Of a DNA stretch of 64,000 nucleotides, positions 24,103-32,934 are shown in pieces; the stretch's first letter is position 1, and every line of letters begins with the position of its first letter. Position numbers and translations under genes: made by a program. This DNA comes from Bacteroidales bacterium H5 (GTDB lineage Bacteria; Bacteroidota; Bacteroidia; Bacteroidales; Muribaculaceae): NCBI GenBank assembly GCA_001701225.1, contig DAAQ01000032.1, positions 1-64,000 of the forward strand, written 5' to 3'. Below the pieces are notes generated by a model, which was not told where the DNA came from, searched no databases, and saw only the letters and a program-made list of their open reading frames with translations.

Positions 24103-24473
24103 TTCTGCACCACTTTTATGTCCTGCGTATCAGGCCCGTCGCAGATGTCTATGTATAGCGTCCGCTCCTTACCCGTCTCCAAGGGTGCGGCAGTGATTAT
24201 GAGCTCCGGGGAAAATTTCTTTGACTTGACCGACAGCCACTGATAGCTGACGAACACCGAATCCCCGACAGTCTGCTCCCTGTCGCCGGTGTTGCCGTCA
24301 TAGTCGGCGATATCGAAGGAAACCAGCAAGGATGCACCTTGCACGGTGATTGTACCACCCTCCTTGCCGAATCTCAGGGTCTCGGGAAATCCGAGGTCAT
24401 CGTCGCCGCACGCAGTGAGCCCCGCCGTGAGCGACAAGGCCGTCATGAGCCTTGCTACTGTGTCTATCTTCAT
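24099..24473 (-). CDS. Small lipoprotein paired with outer-membrane barrel
   Basis: A 124-residue lipoprotein (lipobox GLTACG). After the cysteine it has one beta-rich domain with LRFGKEGGTITVQG, reminiscent of BACON-like domains in Bacteroidales surface lipoproteins. The resemblance is weak. It is translationally coupled to the barrel gene, suggesting both act together in the outer membrane. It has an excellent promoter at 24500-24530. Confidence 0.65.
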   Translation of the reverse strand: MKIDTVARLMTALSLTAGLTACGDDDLGFPETLRFGKEGGTITVQGASLLVSFDIADYDGNTGDREQTVGDSVFVSYQWLSVKSKKFSPELIITAAPLETGKERTLYIDICDGPDTQDIKVVQK

Positions 24474-24499
24474 AAATAAATGTCAAATGAATTGTCCCG

Positions 24500-24530
24500 C
24501 AAAGTTAATGATTTTCACCGGGACAGCAAA
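24500..24530 (-). promoter_or_regulatory. Promoter of lipoprotein/barrel pair
   Basis: On the minus strand TTTG (24530-24527), a 19-bp spacer and TAACTTTG (24507-24500): a full consensus Bacteroidota promoter with a leader of about 20 nt. Confidence 0.75.
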
Positions 24531-24539
24531 TTCCACATC

Positions 24540-24571
24540 AAAAAACAGCCCGCACCGGTGAGGGTGCGGGC
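24540..24571 (-). terminator. Intrinsic terminator of the pectate lyase gene
   Basis: GCCCGCACC (24548-24556) pairs with GGTGCGGGC (24563-24571). On the minus strand the stem is followed by TGTTTTTTG. It lies about 25 bp past the stop codon of the PL9-type gene. Confidence 0.85.
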
Positions 24572-24595
24572 CATGGAGCGGATGAATGGAGGAGA

Positions 24596-27349
24596 TTATC
24601 TCAGCACCACCTTGGCGACGTGCGATGTGCCGTCGGCGGCGATGATTTGGAGCAGATAGACTCCGGGGCGTCCCGAGGGACGGGGAAGGATGGTGCTCAT
24701 GCGGGTCGAGCTGACCATGCGGCCGTCAAGGGTATAGAGGGCGGCTCCGGCAACATCGGCAGGCGAGCTGATGACGATGGCGCCGTCGGTGACATAATAT
24801 GCGGGCTTAGCGGCCTCGGGCACTGCCACGGGGATGATGCCGCTCTGTCCGTCGTCGTGAATCTTGACAAAGAAATCGTATATGCGTATGCCGCCGTTGT
24901 TGGATGTCGGGTTGACAAACTTGACGGTGACGGGACGGTCAGTCTCTGTGATTCCGGCTGCGGCCATGAGGTCCCATCCGGCCAGGGTTGCCTTCTTGAG
25001 CTTGTCGGATGTCCAGCTATGCTCGGCCTCGCCGTCATACTGCCAGCGCACCTCGAGATAGCGGCCACCCGTAAAGTGGACGTTGGCCTTGAGCTCGAGA
25101 AGCGAGGGGAGATGCCATACCAGCGCGCCGCCACGCTCGACGTTAACCGCGCCCTTGGTGCATCCGCCGGGAACCGAGCCCGACTCGGTATATTCGGGGT
25201 TCCAGACGGTGGCATAGCTCTCTGACGACTCGATGTCGACCACACCCTGCAGGTCGGCGGGGAGTGCGTCGAAGGGATCCTGGATATTGTACCACCCGCC
25301 TGTGAGTATGCGGTATGCGGTCTCGAGGGTGATGGTGCCCGACAGGCTCACGGGAGCCATGCCCCCGGTTGCTGTCACGGTATAAGTGCCCCCCTCAGCG
25401 GGTGTACCGCTGAGGGTGAGGAGGTTCCCCTCGGCGGAATATGTCAGACCCTCGGGCAACCCCTCGACCTCAAATGCTGTGGCGCCACCACCCATCTCGA
25501 ATGTTACGGGTGCTATGGGGGTGTTGTAGAAGAGGGTCTGCGAGGCATTGTCTGTGGTGCAGACGAGAGTGGCGGGAGCCACGTCGGAGACATTTACGGT
25601 TATGGTCATCTCGGCCTGTGTCTCGCCACCCACGGTGGTGACTGTGGCCGTCAGGCTGGCGGCGGGTACACCGCTAAGAGTTAGCGTCTTGGCCTCGGTG
25701 TCGCGTGTCAGTGTCAGGCTTCCGGCTCCGTCGACGCTGACGTCGGTGGCCGCGCCACCCCAGCGTATCACCACGGGCTCAATCTCGCTCCCGGCATAGA
25801 CAAGCTGCTCGGCGTCGCCCGATATGAGATAGAGGCGTCCGGCCGAGGGCACACCGCTCTCGAATGCACCGAGGTCGGGGGCCGCGCCGTTGTGCTCGAT
25901 GGTGACTGGAGCGGCCTCGACAAGCTCAAGGCCATACTGTGCGGCCTCGGCCTGTGTCATGAAGCGCACAGGCACGAACCCGTCAGTAATCTCGCCCTTG
26001 TCGACAAACACACTACCACCCGCGAGGCGGCAGAAATCATTCTCGGGGAGCGAGCCGTCGGGATTGCGCGGTGCCTTTGCGTCGGCCTCGCTCAGCGACA
26101 GGAACTGCCCCGAGTGGTCGGCCACGCTCACCTTCTTGCCATTGACCTTATTGCCGTCCTTGACGGGGTCACACCCGTCTATCAGCGTCCACGAGTTGAA
26201 GTCGGTGTCAGGCTCGAGATACCCCTCCTTGTTTGCCGAGAGGAACTCGTGGTTGAGCTTGCGGGGCTTGAAGCCGATGCAGTTGCGTATCCTCATCCCG
26301 CCGAATTTGAACATGGTAGGGAAACGGTAGTTGTACTCGTTGTCCCAGGCCACGTTGTTGAAGAGGTACATCCCCTCGTATGCGTTGTTCTGGTCAAAGC
26401 CCTTGACGGTGTTCGAGAACGACACGCAGTTCATCACCACATGTGCGCCCGTCGACTGGTCGAAGGCCGAGCCACCGGCCGAGCCGCCACCTCCGAGCTT
26501 GAATCCGTTGCCGTTGCCGGGAGTCTTGTTGCCGTTGGCGTCTATGGCCGCGTTCCATGCCCAGCAGTGGTCTATGACCACGGGATGATAGACCATGTAG
26601 AGGTCCCAGTTGTCGTCCGAGTTGTTCCATGCGCGGCAGCCGTAGAACTCGGTTCCCGGGCCCGGGAACAGCTTGCAGGCGAATCCGTCGGCATCACCGC
26701 CGTCGTCCGAGCCCGTGAAGCTCACGGCATCATAATTGTTGTACGCGTCACAGTTTATCACCTTGTTGCCCCGGCAGTAGGTGTATCCCGGATTGAACTC
26801 GGGCGTCCCCTTGACCGGGAAGCTCTTGGTCTCCTCGATGCTCCAGTCCTTGAACATACCTATCTGGAGGCCAGTGTCGTTGTTGCCGCGGAACGTACAG
26901 TTCTCAAATATGTTATAGCTGCCCTCCACCTTCACGCCGTTGTCCTTTGCATTCTGGAAGGTTATCCCCTTCACATGCCAGTAGTTGGCCCAATAGGGAA
27001 AATACATGCACCTCGACATCTTGAACTCCATCACCGACTTGGGGTCCATTTTGGAACCGTCGACAATCACCTCGTCCTGACCGTAGGCCATGAGCCTGAT
27101 GCGGGCCGACTCGGATGTGGCCTTCTCGGGCACAAGAATCCTCGACGCGGGATAGTAGGTACCCGCGTGCACATAGATTGTACCTCCGGGCTGCACGGCC
27201 TCGATAGCCTTCTCGATGGTTGCGAACGGGGCTTCGGCGGTACCCGCCGCCGTGTCGCTGCCGGACACCGACACATGGATGGCGCCCTGTGCCACGGCGC
27301 CCAGCCATGCAGTCCCCAGCATGGCCGCGATAAACAATCTGCGTTTCAT
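24596..27349 (-). CDS. Secreted PL9-type pectate lyase with T9SS-like C-terminus
   Basis: A 917-residue secreted protein: signal peptide at MKRRLFIAAMLGTAWLGAVAQG and a right-handed parallel beta-helix from about 25 to 500. The SFTGSDDGGDADGFACK and NSDDNWDLY segments are typical of family 9 polysaccharide lyases, which cleave homogalacturonan or rhamnogalacturonan. Immunoglobulin-like modules follow (about 510-690), then a beta-sandwich. A C-terminal block contains LYTLDGRMVSS and PGVYLLQI and ends VAKVVLR, like type IX secretion sorting domains. The start at 27349 follows a TATATTTG box. It is monocistronic with its own terminator. Confidence 0.85.
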   Translation of the reverse strand: MKRRLFIAAMLGTAWLGAVAQGAIHVSVSGSDTAAGTAEAPFATIEKAIEAVQPGGTIYVHAGTYYPASRILVPEKATSESARIRLMAYGQDEVIVDGSKMDPKSVMEFKMSRCMYFPYWANYWHVKGITFQNAKDNGVKVEGSYNIFENCTFRGNNDTGLQIGMFKDWSIEETKSFPVKGTPEFNPGYTYCRGNKVINCDAYNNYDAVSFTGSDDGGDADGFACKLFPGPGTEFYGCRAWNNSDDNWDLYMVYHPVVIDHCWAWNAAIDANGNKTPGNGNGFKLGGGGSAGGSAFDQSTGAHVVMNCVSFSNTVKGFDQNNAYEGMYLFNNVAWDNEYNYRFPTMFKFGGMRIRNCIGFKPRKLNHEFLSANKEGYLEPDTDFNSWTLIDGCDPVKDGNKVNGKKVSVADHSGQFLSLSEADAKAPRNPDGSLPENDFCRLAGGSVFVDKGEITDGFVPVRFMTQAEAAQYGLELVEAAPVTIEHNGAAPDLGAFESGVPSAGRLYLISGDAEQLVYAGSEIEPVVIRWGGAATDVSVDGAGSLTLTRDTEAKTLTLSGVPAASLTATVTTVGGETQAEMTITVNVSDVAPATLVCTTDNASQTLFYNTPIAPVTFEMGGGATAFEVEGLPEGLTYSAEGNLLTLSGTPAEGGTYTVTATGGMAPVSLSGTITLETAYRILTGGWYNIQDPFDALPADLQGVVDIESSESYATVWNPEYTESGSVPGGCTKGAVNVERGGALVWHLPSLLELKANVHFTGGRYLEVRWQYDGEAEHSWTSDKLKKATLAGWDLMAAAGITETDRPVTVKFVNPTSNNGGIRIYDFFVKIHDDGQSGIIPVAVPEAAKPAYYVTDGAIVISSPADVAGAALYTLDGRMVSSTRMSTILPRPSGRPGVYLLQIIAADGTSHVAKVVLR

Positions 27350-27373
27350 GGATAGATAAGTATATATGATTTG

Positions 27374-27381
27374 CAAATATA
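27374..27381 (-). promoter_or_regulatory. Promoter of pectate lyase (-7 box)
   Basis: The minus strand reads TATATTTG, 25 bp before the ATG. A weak TTGG lies at the -33 position. It is back-to-back with the cobU promoter in the 144-bp intergenic region. Confidence 0.6.
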
Positions 27382-27439
27382 CGCCATATCCTCCTATCCT
27401 CCAATTTTTCATTGATAATTGTGAAATCTTTCCCAATTA

Positions 27440-27471
27440 ATTGCTCATCTCCCGCCATTTGCTTACTTTTG
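27440..27471 (+). promoter_or_regulatory. cobUTS promoter
   Basis: ATTG at 27440-27443, a 20-bp spacer and TACTTTTG at 27464-27471, giving a leader of only about 15 nt. That leaves no room for a cobalamin riboswitch. Confidence 0.6.
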
Positions 27472-27493
27472 TGAGATTATCGTCCAATTCATT

Positions 27494-28012
27494 ATGCTGA
27501 TACTCATCACCGGGGGGCAGAGGTCGGGCAAGAGCGAGATGGCCGAGAGGCTGGCGCTCGAGCTCAGCGATGCCCCCGTATATATCGCCACCGCCACCGT
27601 GACACCAGGCGACACCGAGATGGAACGCCGCGTGGCCGCACACAAGGCGCGGCGCGGCCCCCGGTGGACCTCCGTCGAGGAACCCCTCAGCCCCGCCCGC
27701 TACGCCGGCAACATCGCCGGACGCACAGTGCTGGTGGACTGCCTCACCCTCTGGGCCACCAACCTCTTCTTTGCCAACGAGGACAACGATATGGCTGCCT
27801 TCGAGGCCTTCAGCCGCGAGTTCGACGCACTGCTCGCCGCCGGATGCGGCAACCTCATCCTCGTCACCAACGAGATAGGGCTCGGGGGAATCAGCCCCAA
27901 CGCCATGCAGCGGCGTTTCACCGACCTGCAGGGGCGTGTCAACCGCCTCGCCGCCGAACGCGCCGACTCCGTTTATCTCATGATCTCAGGAATACCATTA
28001 CACATCAAATGA
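27494..28012 (+). CDS. cobU: Adenosylcobinamide kinase / guanylyltransferase
   Basis: A 172-residue bifunctional enzyme that phosphorylates adenosylcobinamide and attaches GMP in assembly of the cobalamin nucleotide loop. It has the P-loop ITGGQRSGKSEMAE at the start, a VYIATATVTPGDTEMERR strand and VLVDCLTLWATNLF, all family hallmarks. It is the first gene of cobU-cobT-cobS, overlapping cobT by ATGA. No corrin-ring genes are present here, so the operon suits salvage of incomplete corrinoids. Confidence 0.95.
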   Translation: MLILITGGQRSGKSEMAERLALELSDAPVYIATATVTPGDTEMERRVAAHKARRGPRWTSVEEPLSPARYAGNIAGRTVLVDCLTLWATNLFFANEDNDMAAFEAFSREFDALLAAGCGNLILVTNEIGLGGISPNAMQRRFTDLQGRVNRLAAERADSVYLMISGIPLHIK

Positions 28013-29046
28013 AACGTTTCGACATACATCGCCCCGACCGCGCCATCGAGCCGGCCCTCATAGACAAGATCGACAACCTCACCAAGCCCAAGGGCTCGCT
28101 CGGGATGCTCGAGCGCCTGGCCCTGCAGATAGGGCTCATCCAGCAGACACTCTCGCCCGAGCTGCGCAACCCGTGCAACATACTCTTTGCCGCCGACCAC
28201 GGCATCATCGCCGAAGGGGTGAGCGTATCGCCCAAGGAGGTGACGCGCCAGCAGGTCGAGCATTTCGTGCGCGGAGGCGCGGGCATCAATTTCCTGTGCA
28301 ACCAGCACGGTTTCCGCCTCGTGGTGGTCGACGCGGGTGTCGACCATGAGTTTCCCGAGGGGAGCGGTGTGGTCGACATGAAGGTGCGCCGCTCGACACG
28401 CAATTTCCTCCACGAGGCCGCCATGACCTCCGGGGAGGCCGACCTCTGCCTCGAGCGCGGCGCCGAGATGGTGTCGCGCGTCCATGCCGACGGATGCAAC
28501 GTGGTCAGCTTCGGCGAGATGGGCAGCGGCAACACCTCATCGTCGTCCATGTGGATGCACATCCTCACAGGCATACCCCTGGACAAATGCATAGGGGCGG
28601 GCGCCGGACTCGACAGCGACGGCGTGCGCCACAAGCTCGATGTCCTCACCCGCGCCCTCGAAGCATACGAGGGTGACGGCTCACTGTGGAGCCGCCTCTG
28701 CCGCTTCGGCGGACTGGAGATGATGATGGCCGTGGGCGGAATGCTCCGCGCCGCCGAACTGGGTATGGTCATACTGGTCGACGGATTCATCATGACCTCG
28801 TGCATGGCAGCGGCCATCGCCCTCAACCCCGCCGTGGCCGACTATGCCGTCTACGGCCACTGCGGCGACGAATCGGGCCACCGCCTGATGCTCGACGCCC
28901 TCGGCGCGCGACCGCTGCTGCGCCTCGACCTGCGTCTTGGCGAGGGCTCGGGTGCCGTATGCGCCTACCCCATACTGCAGTCGGCCGTGAGGATGATAAA
29001 CGAGATGGATTCGTTCAAGAAGGTCTCGGTGACCAAATATTTCTGA
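28009..29046 (+). CDS. cobT: Nicotinate-nucleotide:dimethylbenzimidazole phosphoribosyltransferase
   Basis: A 345-residue enzyme making alpha-ribazole phosphate from a lower-ligand base and nicotinate mononucleotide. It has the family start with LTKPKGSLGMLE, the ILFAADHGIIAEGVS loop, GEMGSGNTSSS and the catalytic glutamate segment RLGEGSGAV near the C-terminus. The ATG at 28009 overlaps the cobU stop; the longer in-frame reading runs within cobU and is rejected. The base it prefers (benzimidazole or adenine) cannot be read here. Confidence 0.95.
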   Translation: MKRFDIHRPDRAIEPALIDKIDNLTKPKGSLGMLERLALQIGLIQQTLSPELRNPCNILFAADHGIIAEGVSVSPKEVTRQQVEHFVRGGAGINFLCNQHGFRLVVVDAGVDHEFPEGSGVVDMKVRRSTRNFLHEAAMTSGEADLCLERGAEMVSRVHADGCNVVSFGEMGSGNTSSSSMWMHILTGIPLDKCIGAGAGLDSDGVRHKLDVLTRALEAYEGDGSLWSRLCRFGGLEMMMAVGGMLRAAELGMVILVDGFIMTSCMAAAIALNPAVADYAVYGHCGDESGHRLMLDALGARPLLRLDLRLGEGSGAVCAYPILQSAVRMINEMDSFKKVSVTKYF

Positions 29047-29795
29047 TGAGAGACAGACTCTGCGCCGCCGTCATATTCTTCACGCGTCTGCCCCTGTGGC
29101 GGGTGGTCACTCCGCCACACGAGGCATACCGGCGTGTCGTAGACCTGTGGCCACTCGCGGGATGGGTCACGGGGGGTGTCACCGCTGCCGTACTCTATGC
29201 CGCCTCACTCGTATTCCCGGCCCCCGCAGCCGTGGCTGTGGCCCTCGCGGCACGTGCCATCCTCACCGGGGGACTGCACGAGGACGGCCTGGCCGACTGG
29301 TGGGACGCGATGGGCGGAGGTCATGACCGCGACAGGATACTGGCCATAATGAAGGACTCGCACATAGGCACCTATGGCGTGATGTCGCTGGTGTTCTACT
29401 ATCTCCTGGCCGTGACGATGCTCTCGGGGTTCGCCGCCCCCGCGGCCTGTGCGGTGGTCTTTGCCGCCGATGCCTGGAGCAAGTGCTGCGCCTCGCAGAT
29501 AATCAACCGGCTCCCCTACTCCCGCACCGAGCAGACAGCCAAGAACCGCACCGTCTACGACCGCATGCCCGCAGGGGCGCGCATCCTCAACCTCCTCCTG
29601 GGGATATTGCCGTGCCTGTTGCTGCCGTGGGGACTCCTCCCGGCACTCCTGGCACCTGTCGCGGTGACATGGCTGGCCATACGCACCATGCGCCGTGCCA
29701 TAGGGGGATATACAGGCGACTGCTGCGGGGCCACGGCACTGATGTGCGAGCTCGGTTTCTATGCCGCGGCGCTTATATGTCAAAAAATCATATAA
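29046..29795 (+). CDS. cobS: Adenosylcobinamide-GDP ribazoletransferase (cobalamin synthase)
   Basis: A 249-residue integral inner-membrane enzyme joining adenosylcobinamide-GDP and alpha-ribazole to form adenosylcobalamin. The FFTRLPL start, the metal-binding TGGLHEDGLADWWDAMGGG segment and the KDSHIGTYGV motif are diagnostic. About six hydrophobic helices are seen. It overlaps cobT by one base (TGATG). The alpha-ribazole phosphatase that completes the pathway (cobC) lies separately at 42210. Confidence 0.95.
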   Translation: MRDRLCAAVIFFTRLPLWRVVTPPHEAYRRVVDLWPLAGWVTGGVTAAVLYAASLVFPAPAAVAVALAARAILTGGLHEDGLADWWDAMGGGHDRDRILAIMKDSHIGTYGVMSLVFYYLLAVTMLSGFAAPAACAVVFAADAWSKCCASQIINRLPYSRTEQTAKNRTVYDRMPAGARILNLLLGILPCLLLPWGLLPALLAPVAVTWLAIRTMRRAIGGYTGDCCGATALMCELGFYAAALICQKII

Positions 29796-29859
29796 AAACA
29801 TCGCCATTCAAACTATTTTTCTTATTTTCGCTTGTTGATACTATATATCAGCTAAACTT

Positions 29860-30303
29860 ATGGAACATATCAAGGTCAAAATAATCAACGAGTCGGGCAA
29901 CGAGCTGCCCACATACGAGACACACTCGGCCGCAGGCATGGATGTACGCGCACGTCTCGACGCACCCGTCACACTCCAGCCACTCGAACGCCGCCTCATC
30001 CCCACCGGCCTGCGCATGCAGCTCCCCCAGGGCTATGAGTGCCAGGTACGTCCCCGCTCGGGGCTCGCCCTGAAGCACGGCATATCGCTGGTCAACACTC
30101 CGGGCACCGTCGATGCCGACTATCGCGGCGAGATAGGCATCATCGTCATCAACCTCTCGTCCGAGCCCTACACCATCTCGCCCGGCGAGCGCATAGCCCA
30201 GTTCGTCATCAAGCAATATGTCAAGGTGGAGTGGGAGCCTGTGAGCCGCATCGACGAGACCGAACGCGGCGACGGCGCCTTCGGCCACACCGGCACCGAA
30301 TGA
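29860..30303 (+). CDS. dut: dUTP diphosphatase
   Basis: A 147-residue trimeric dUTPase converting dUTP to dUMP. Its five motifs are visible: AAGMDVRA, RPRSGLALKHG, GTVDADYRGEIG, GERIAQFVI and, at the C-terminus, RGDGAFGHTG. It begins a long plus-strand run with a TPR protein, a DUF4292 lipoprotein and an EnvC-like protein, an order I recall as common in Bacteroidales. A TATTTTCG sequence at 29823-29830 could be its -7 box. Confidence 0.95.
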   Translation: MEHIKVKIINESGNELPTYETHSAAGMDVRARLDAPVTLQPLERRLIPTGLRMQLPQGYECQVRPRSGLALKHGISLVNTPGTVDADYRGEIGIIVINLSSEPYTISPGERIAQFVIKQYVKVEWEPVSRIDETERGDGAFGHTGTE

Positions 30304-30349
30304 CCCGGGCCACACCTCAACCCACACCCACCCCTCAATTTCAACTGTT

Positions 30350-32080
30350 TTGAAGAAGCTACCCATACTCCTGTGCATACTCCTCGCCACAGCGGGGGTC
30401 GCCCTCGCACGGCGTGCTGAGGGAGGCCCGTCGCGCGAGGACGCCGCAAAGGCCGACTATATTTTCCTCGAAGCCCTGCGCGCCAAGTCGCAGGGACACC
30501 TCGACGCGGCATACGACCTGCTCGAGCGGGCATACTCCCTCAATCCCTCCGACAATGAGACCGCCCTCGAGCTGGCACCCTTCCTGCTCAATTTTCCCGA
30601 CTCGGCGTCGCGCGAGCGCGCCATCGCCATGATGGGCGCATATTATGCCGACAATCCGTCAGACTATCAGGCCGGAGCCCGCTACGGGCTGCTGCTCGAC
30701 CGCCTCGACCGCAAGCGCGAGGCACTTGACGTGTGGGAGAAACTGCATGCCTTCTATCCCGAACGCACCGAGATAAGCAACGTGCTCGCCGAAGGACTGG
30801 CACATACAGGCGAGGCCGAGGACGCACGCCGTGCCATAGGGATATACGACTCGATTGAGCTGGCCGAAGGCCCGTCGATGCAGCTGTCGACAAACAAGAT
30901 ACAGATATTCTATCTGCGCGGCGACACCGCCGCCATACTCGCCGAGGCCGACCGTCTGCGCCAGGCGCGCCCGACAAGCTCGGACTTCAACGTCTTCTCG
31001 GGCGACATATACAACATGTTCGGCAAGCCCGACCGCGCCGTAGACTTCTACGACCGCGCCATCGAGCTCGACCCGTCGAGCGGATACGCATATTTCTCCA
31101 AGGCCAATTTCTACAAGTCGCAGGGCGACTCGGTGGGCTATGACCGCGAGGTGTTCATGGCCCTCAAGCAGGACAACCTCAACGTAGACACCAAGCTCAA
31201 CATACTCCGCTCGTATATCCAGGAGATGTATGCCGACTCGCTGCAGCGTCCGCGCATCCGTCAGCTATTCGACACCCTTGTGGTGCAGCATCCCCTCGAG
31301 CACCCCATACGCGGCATGTATGCGGCCTACCTGACCGACGCGCGCGATTTCGCGGCTGCAGCCGAACAGGAGGAACAGGCCCTTGGCCTCAATCCCGCCG
31401 ACCCCGACGGATGGGACCTGCTGTCGAGCCTCTACATACAGACCGACGACTATGACCGCGCCGAAGACGCCATCATGCGCGCCATGCACTACTATCCCGA
31501 CGAACCCTCGCAGCATTTCAAGCTCGGCTCGCTCTATGCGATGAAAAAGGAGTATGACCGCTCGCTGGCCCAGTACGGCAAGGCTCTCGAGCTCACCGAC
31601 TCGACCGACGTCAACGCCATCTCGGCCCTCTATACCTCCATGGCCGACAACCTCTATCAGCTCGGACGCGCCGACAGCGCCTTCACCCTCTATGACAAGG
31701 CCCTGGTCTATAATCCCGACAACCTCCTGGCCATGAACAACTGCGCGTATTTCATGGCCTGCAACGACATCGAGCTCGACCGTGCGCTCGCCATGATTGA
31801 GAAGGTAGTGGCGGCCGACCCCGAGAACCCCACAGACCTCGACACCTATGCCTGGGTGCTGTTCAAGCGCAAGGATTATGCCAAGGCCCGCGAGGTGATA
31901 GACAAGGCCCTCGGTCTCGACCCGGAGCCGGGCGCCGAGATACTCGAGCATGCCGGAGACATATATTTCATGGACCGCGAGCCCGCCGAGGCTGTAGAGT
32001 TCTGGAAGAAGGCGCTGAAGCTCGACCCCGGCAACGAATCACTCAAACTCAAAGTCAAGAACAAGAACATATATCACTGA
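30350..32080 (+). CDS. Secreted tetratricopeptide repeat protein
   Basis: A 576-residue protein with a signal peptide (KKLPILLCILLATAGVALA) and about ten tetratricopeptide repeats covering most of the mature part. Examples are ALRAKSQGHLDAAYDLLERA and GKPDRAVDFYDRAIELDPSS. It likely acts as a periplasmic or outer-membrane-associated scaffold. No ATG fits before the signal peptide, so TTG at 30350 is the probable start, 46 bp after dut. Its stop overlaps the next gene by ATGA. Confidence 0.8.
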   Translation: MKKLPILLCILLATAGVALARRAEGGPSREDAAKADYIFLEALRAKSQGHLDAAYDLLERAYSLNPSDNETALELAPFLLNFPDSASRERAIAMMGAYYADNPSDYQAGARYGLLLDRLDRKREALDVWEKLHAFYPERTEISNVLAEGLAHTGEAEDARRAIGIYDSIELAEGPSMQLSTNKIQIFYLRGDTAAILAEADRLRQARPTSSDFNVFSGDIYNMFGKPDRAVDFYDRAIELDPSSGYAYFSKANFYKSQGDSVGYDREVFMALKQDNLNVDTKLNILRSYIQEMYADSLQRPRIRQLFDTLVVQHPLEHPIRGMYAAYLTDARDFAAAAEQEEQALGLNPADPDGWDLLSSLYIQTDDYDRAEDAIMRAMHYYPDEPSQHFKLGSLYAMKKEYDRSLAQYGKALELTDSTDVNAISALYTSMADNLYQLGRADSAFTLYDKALVYNPDNLLAMNNCAYFMACNDIELDRALAMIEKVVAADPENPTDLDTYAWVLFKRKDYAKAREVIDKALGLDPEPGAEILEHAGDIYFMDREPAEAVEFWKKALKLDPGNESLKLKVKNKNIYH

Positions 32081-32934
32081 TGACCCTCAGACGTCCATCC
32101 CTCACCCTTCTCTCCGTACTTACCCTCATCGCCGTGACGGCAATGTTCACGGCCTCATGCTCGTCGTCGCGCCATAGCGCCGACACCGGCGCCGGTGCCC
32201 CTGTCACGGCAAACGGCGCCACACAGAAAGCCCGCGACCTGGCTGCCGTCGCCGCCACGCCGTGGCAGACACTCTCGGTGCCCGTCAGCGTCAAGGTCAG
32301 GGATTCGTCGCTCCCCAAGGTCAGCGGCACCATGACTATGGTGCGCGACAGGGAGATAAGGATTTCCATGCGCTTCCTGGGCATGGAGGTGGGCGCGCTC
32401 GACGTGACACAGGACTCGGTGTTCGGGTATGTCAAGCTCAACCGCGTCTATGTAGCCGAGAGCATCCCCGAGCTTCTGGGAGGATTCCCGGCCAACGTGG
32501 GCAACCTGCAGTCCATACTCCTCGGCCAGCTCTTCACGCTCGGCAAGGACACCCCCGACATGAAGGACGCCCGCATCGACCCGGTGTCGGCCTCGGCCTA
32601 CACCGTGACACCCCCGAAGGCCGGAGGCAAGCTGGACTACACCTTCGAGGTCACACTCCCCGACAATCTTGTCAGGTCGCTCGCCCTGAGCTATGGCACC
32701 CACTCGGCCACGGTGAGCTATTCGGATTTCTCCAATCCCGCCGACGGCCCCGCGCGCCCCTGCGGGATAGACATCAACGCCAAGGTCAAGGGCAAGGCGC
32801 TGTGTGCGGAGATAGACATAAACCACAACCGCCTGAGCATCGACGACGGCACGTCGCCCAAGCCCTTCGCCATCCCGTCGGGCTACCGGCGCATCACCGC
32901 TTCGGCCCTGCTCAAGTCACTCTCCAAGATATGA
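32080..32934 (+). CDS. DUF4292 lipoprotein
   Basis: A 284-residue lipoprotein with lipobox FTASC after a 24-residue signal sequence. The mature part matches DUF4292 as I know it, a family with a LolA/LolB-like half-barrel, suggesting lipid or lipoprotein handling in the periplasm. It overlaps its neighbours on both sides by ATGA, so the TPR, DUF4292 and EnvC-like genes are tightly coupled. Confidence 0.75.
   Translation: MTLRRPSLTLLSVLTLIAVTAMFTASCSSSRHSADTGAGAPVTANGATQKARDLAAVAATPWQTLSVPVSVKVRDSSLPKVSGTMTMVRDREIRISMRFLGMEVGALDVTQDSVFGYVKLNRVYVAESIPELLGGFPANVGNLQSILLGQLFTLGKDTPDMKDARIDPVSASAYTVTPPKAGGKLDYTFEVTLPDNLVRSLALSYGTHSATVSYSDFSNPADGPARPCGIDINAKVKGKALCAEIDINHNRLSIDDGTSPKPFAIPSGYRRITASALLKSLSKI

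Noticed and set aside
25892..27355. 487-residue plus-strand ORF antisense to the pectate lyase
   Set aside because: His/Val-rich shadow translation; the minus-strand gene has signal peptide, promoter and terminator.
27350..27493. Cobalamin riboswitch before cobU
   Set aside because: The predicted transcript starts about 15 nt before the ATG and the gap also holds the divergent pectate lyase promoter; no room for a B12 aptamer.
32262..32930. N-terminal extension of the EnvC-like gene
   Set aside because: Overlaps the DUF4292 gene in another frame; the ATG at 32931 gives a signal peptide and a typical ATGA overlap.
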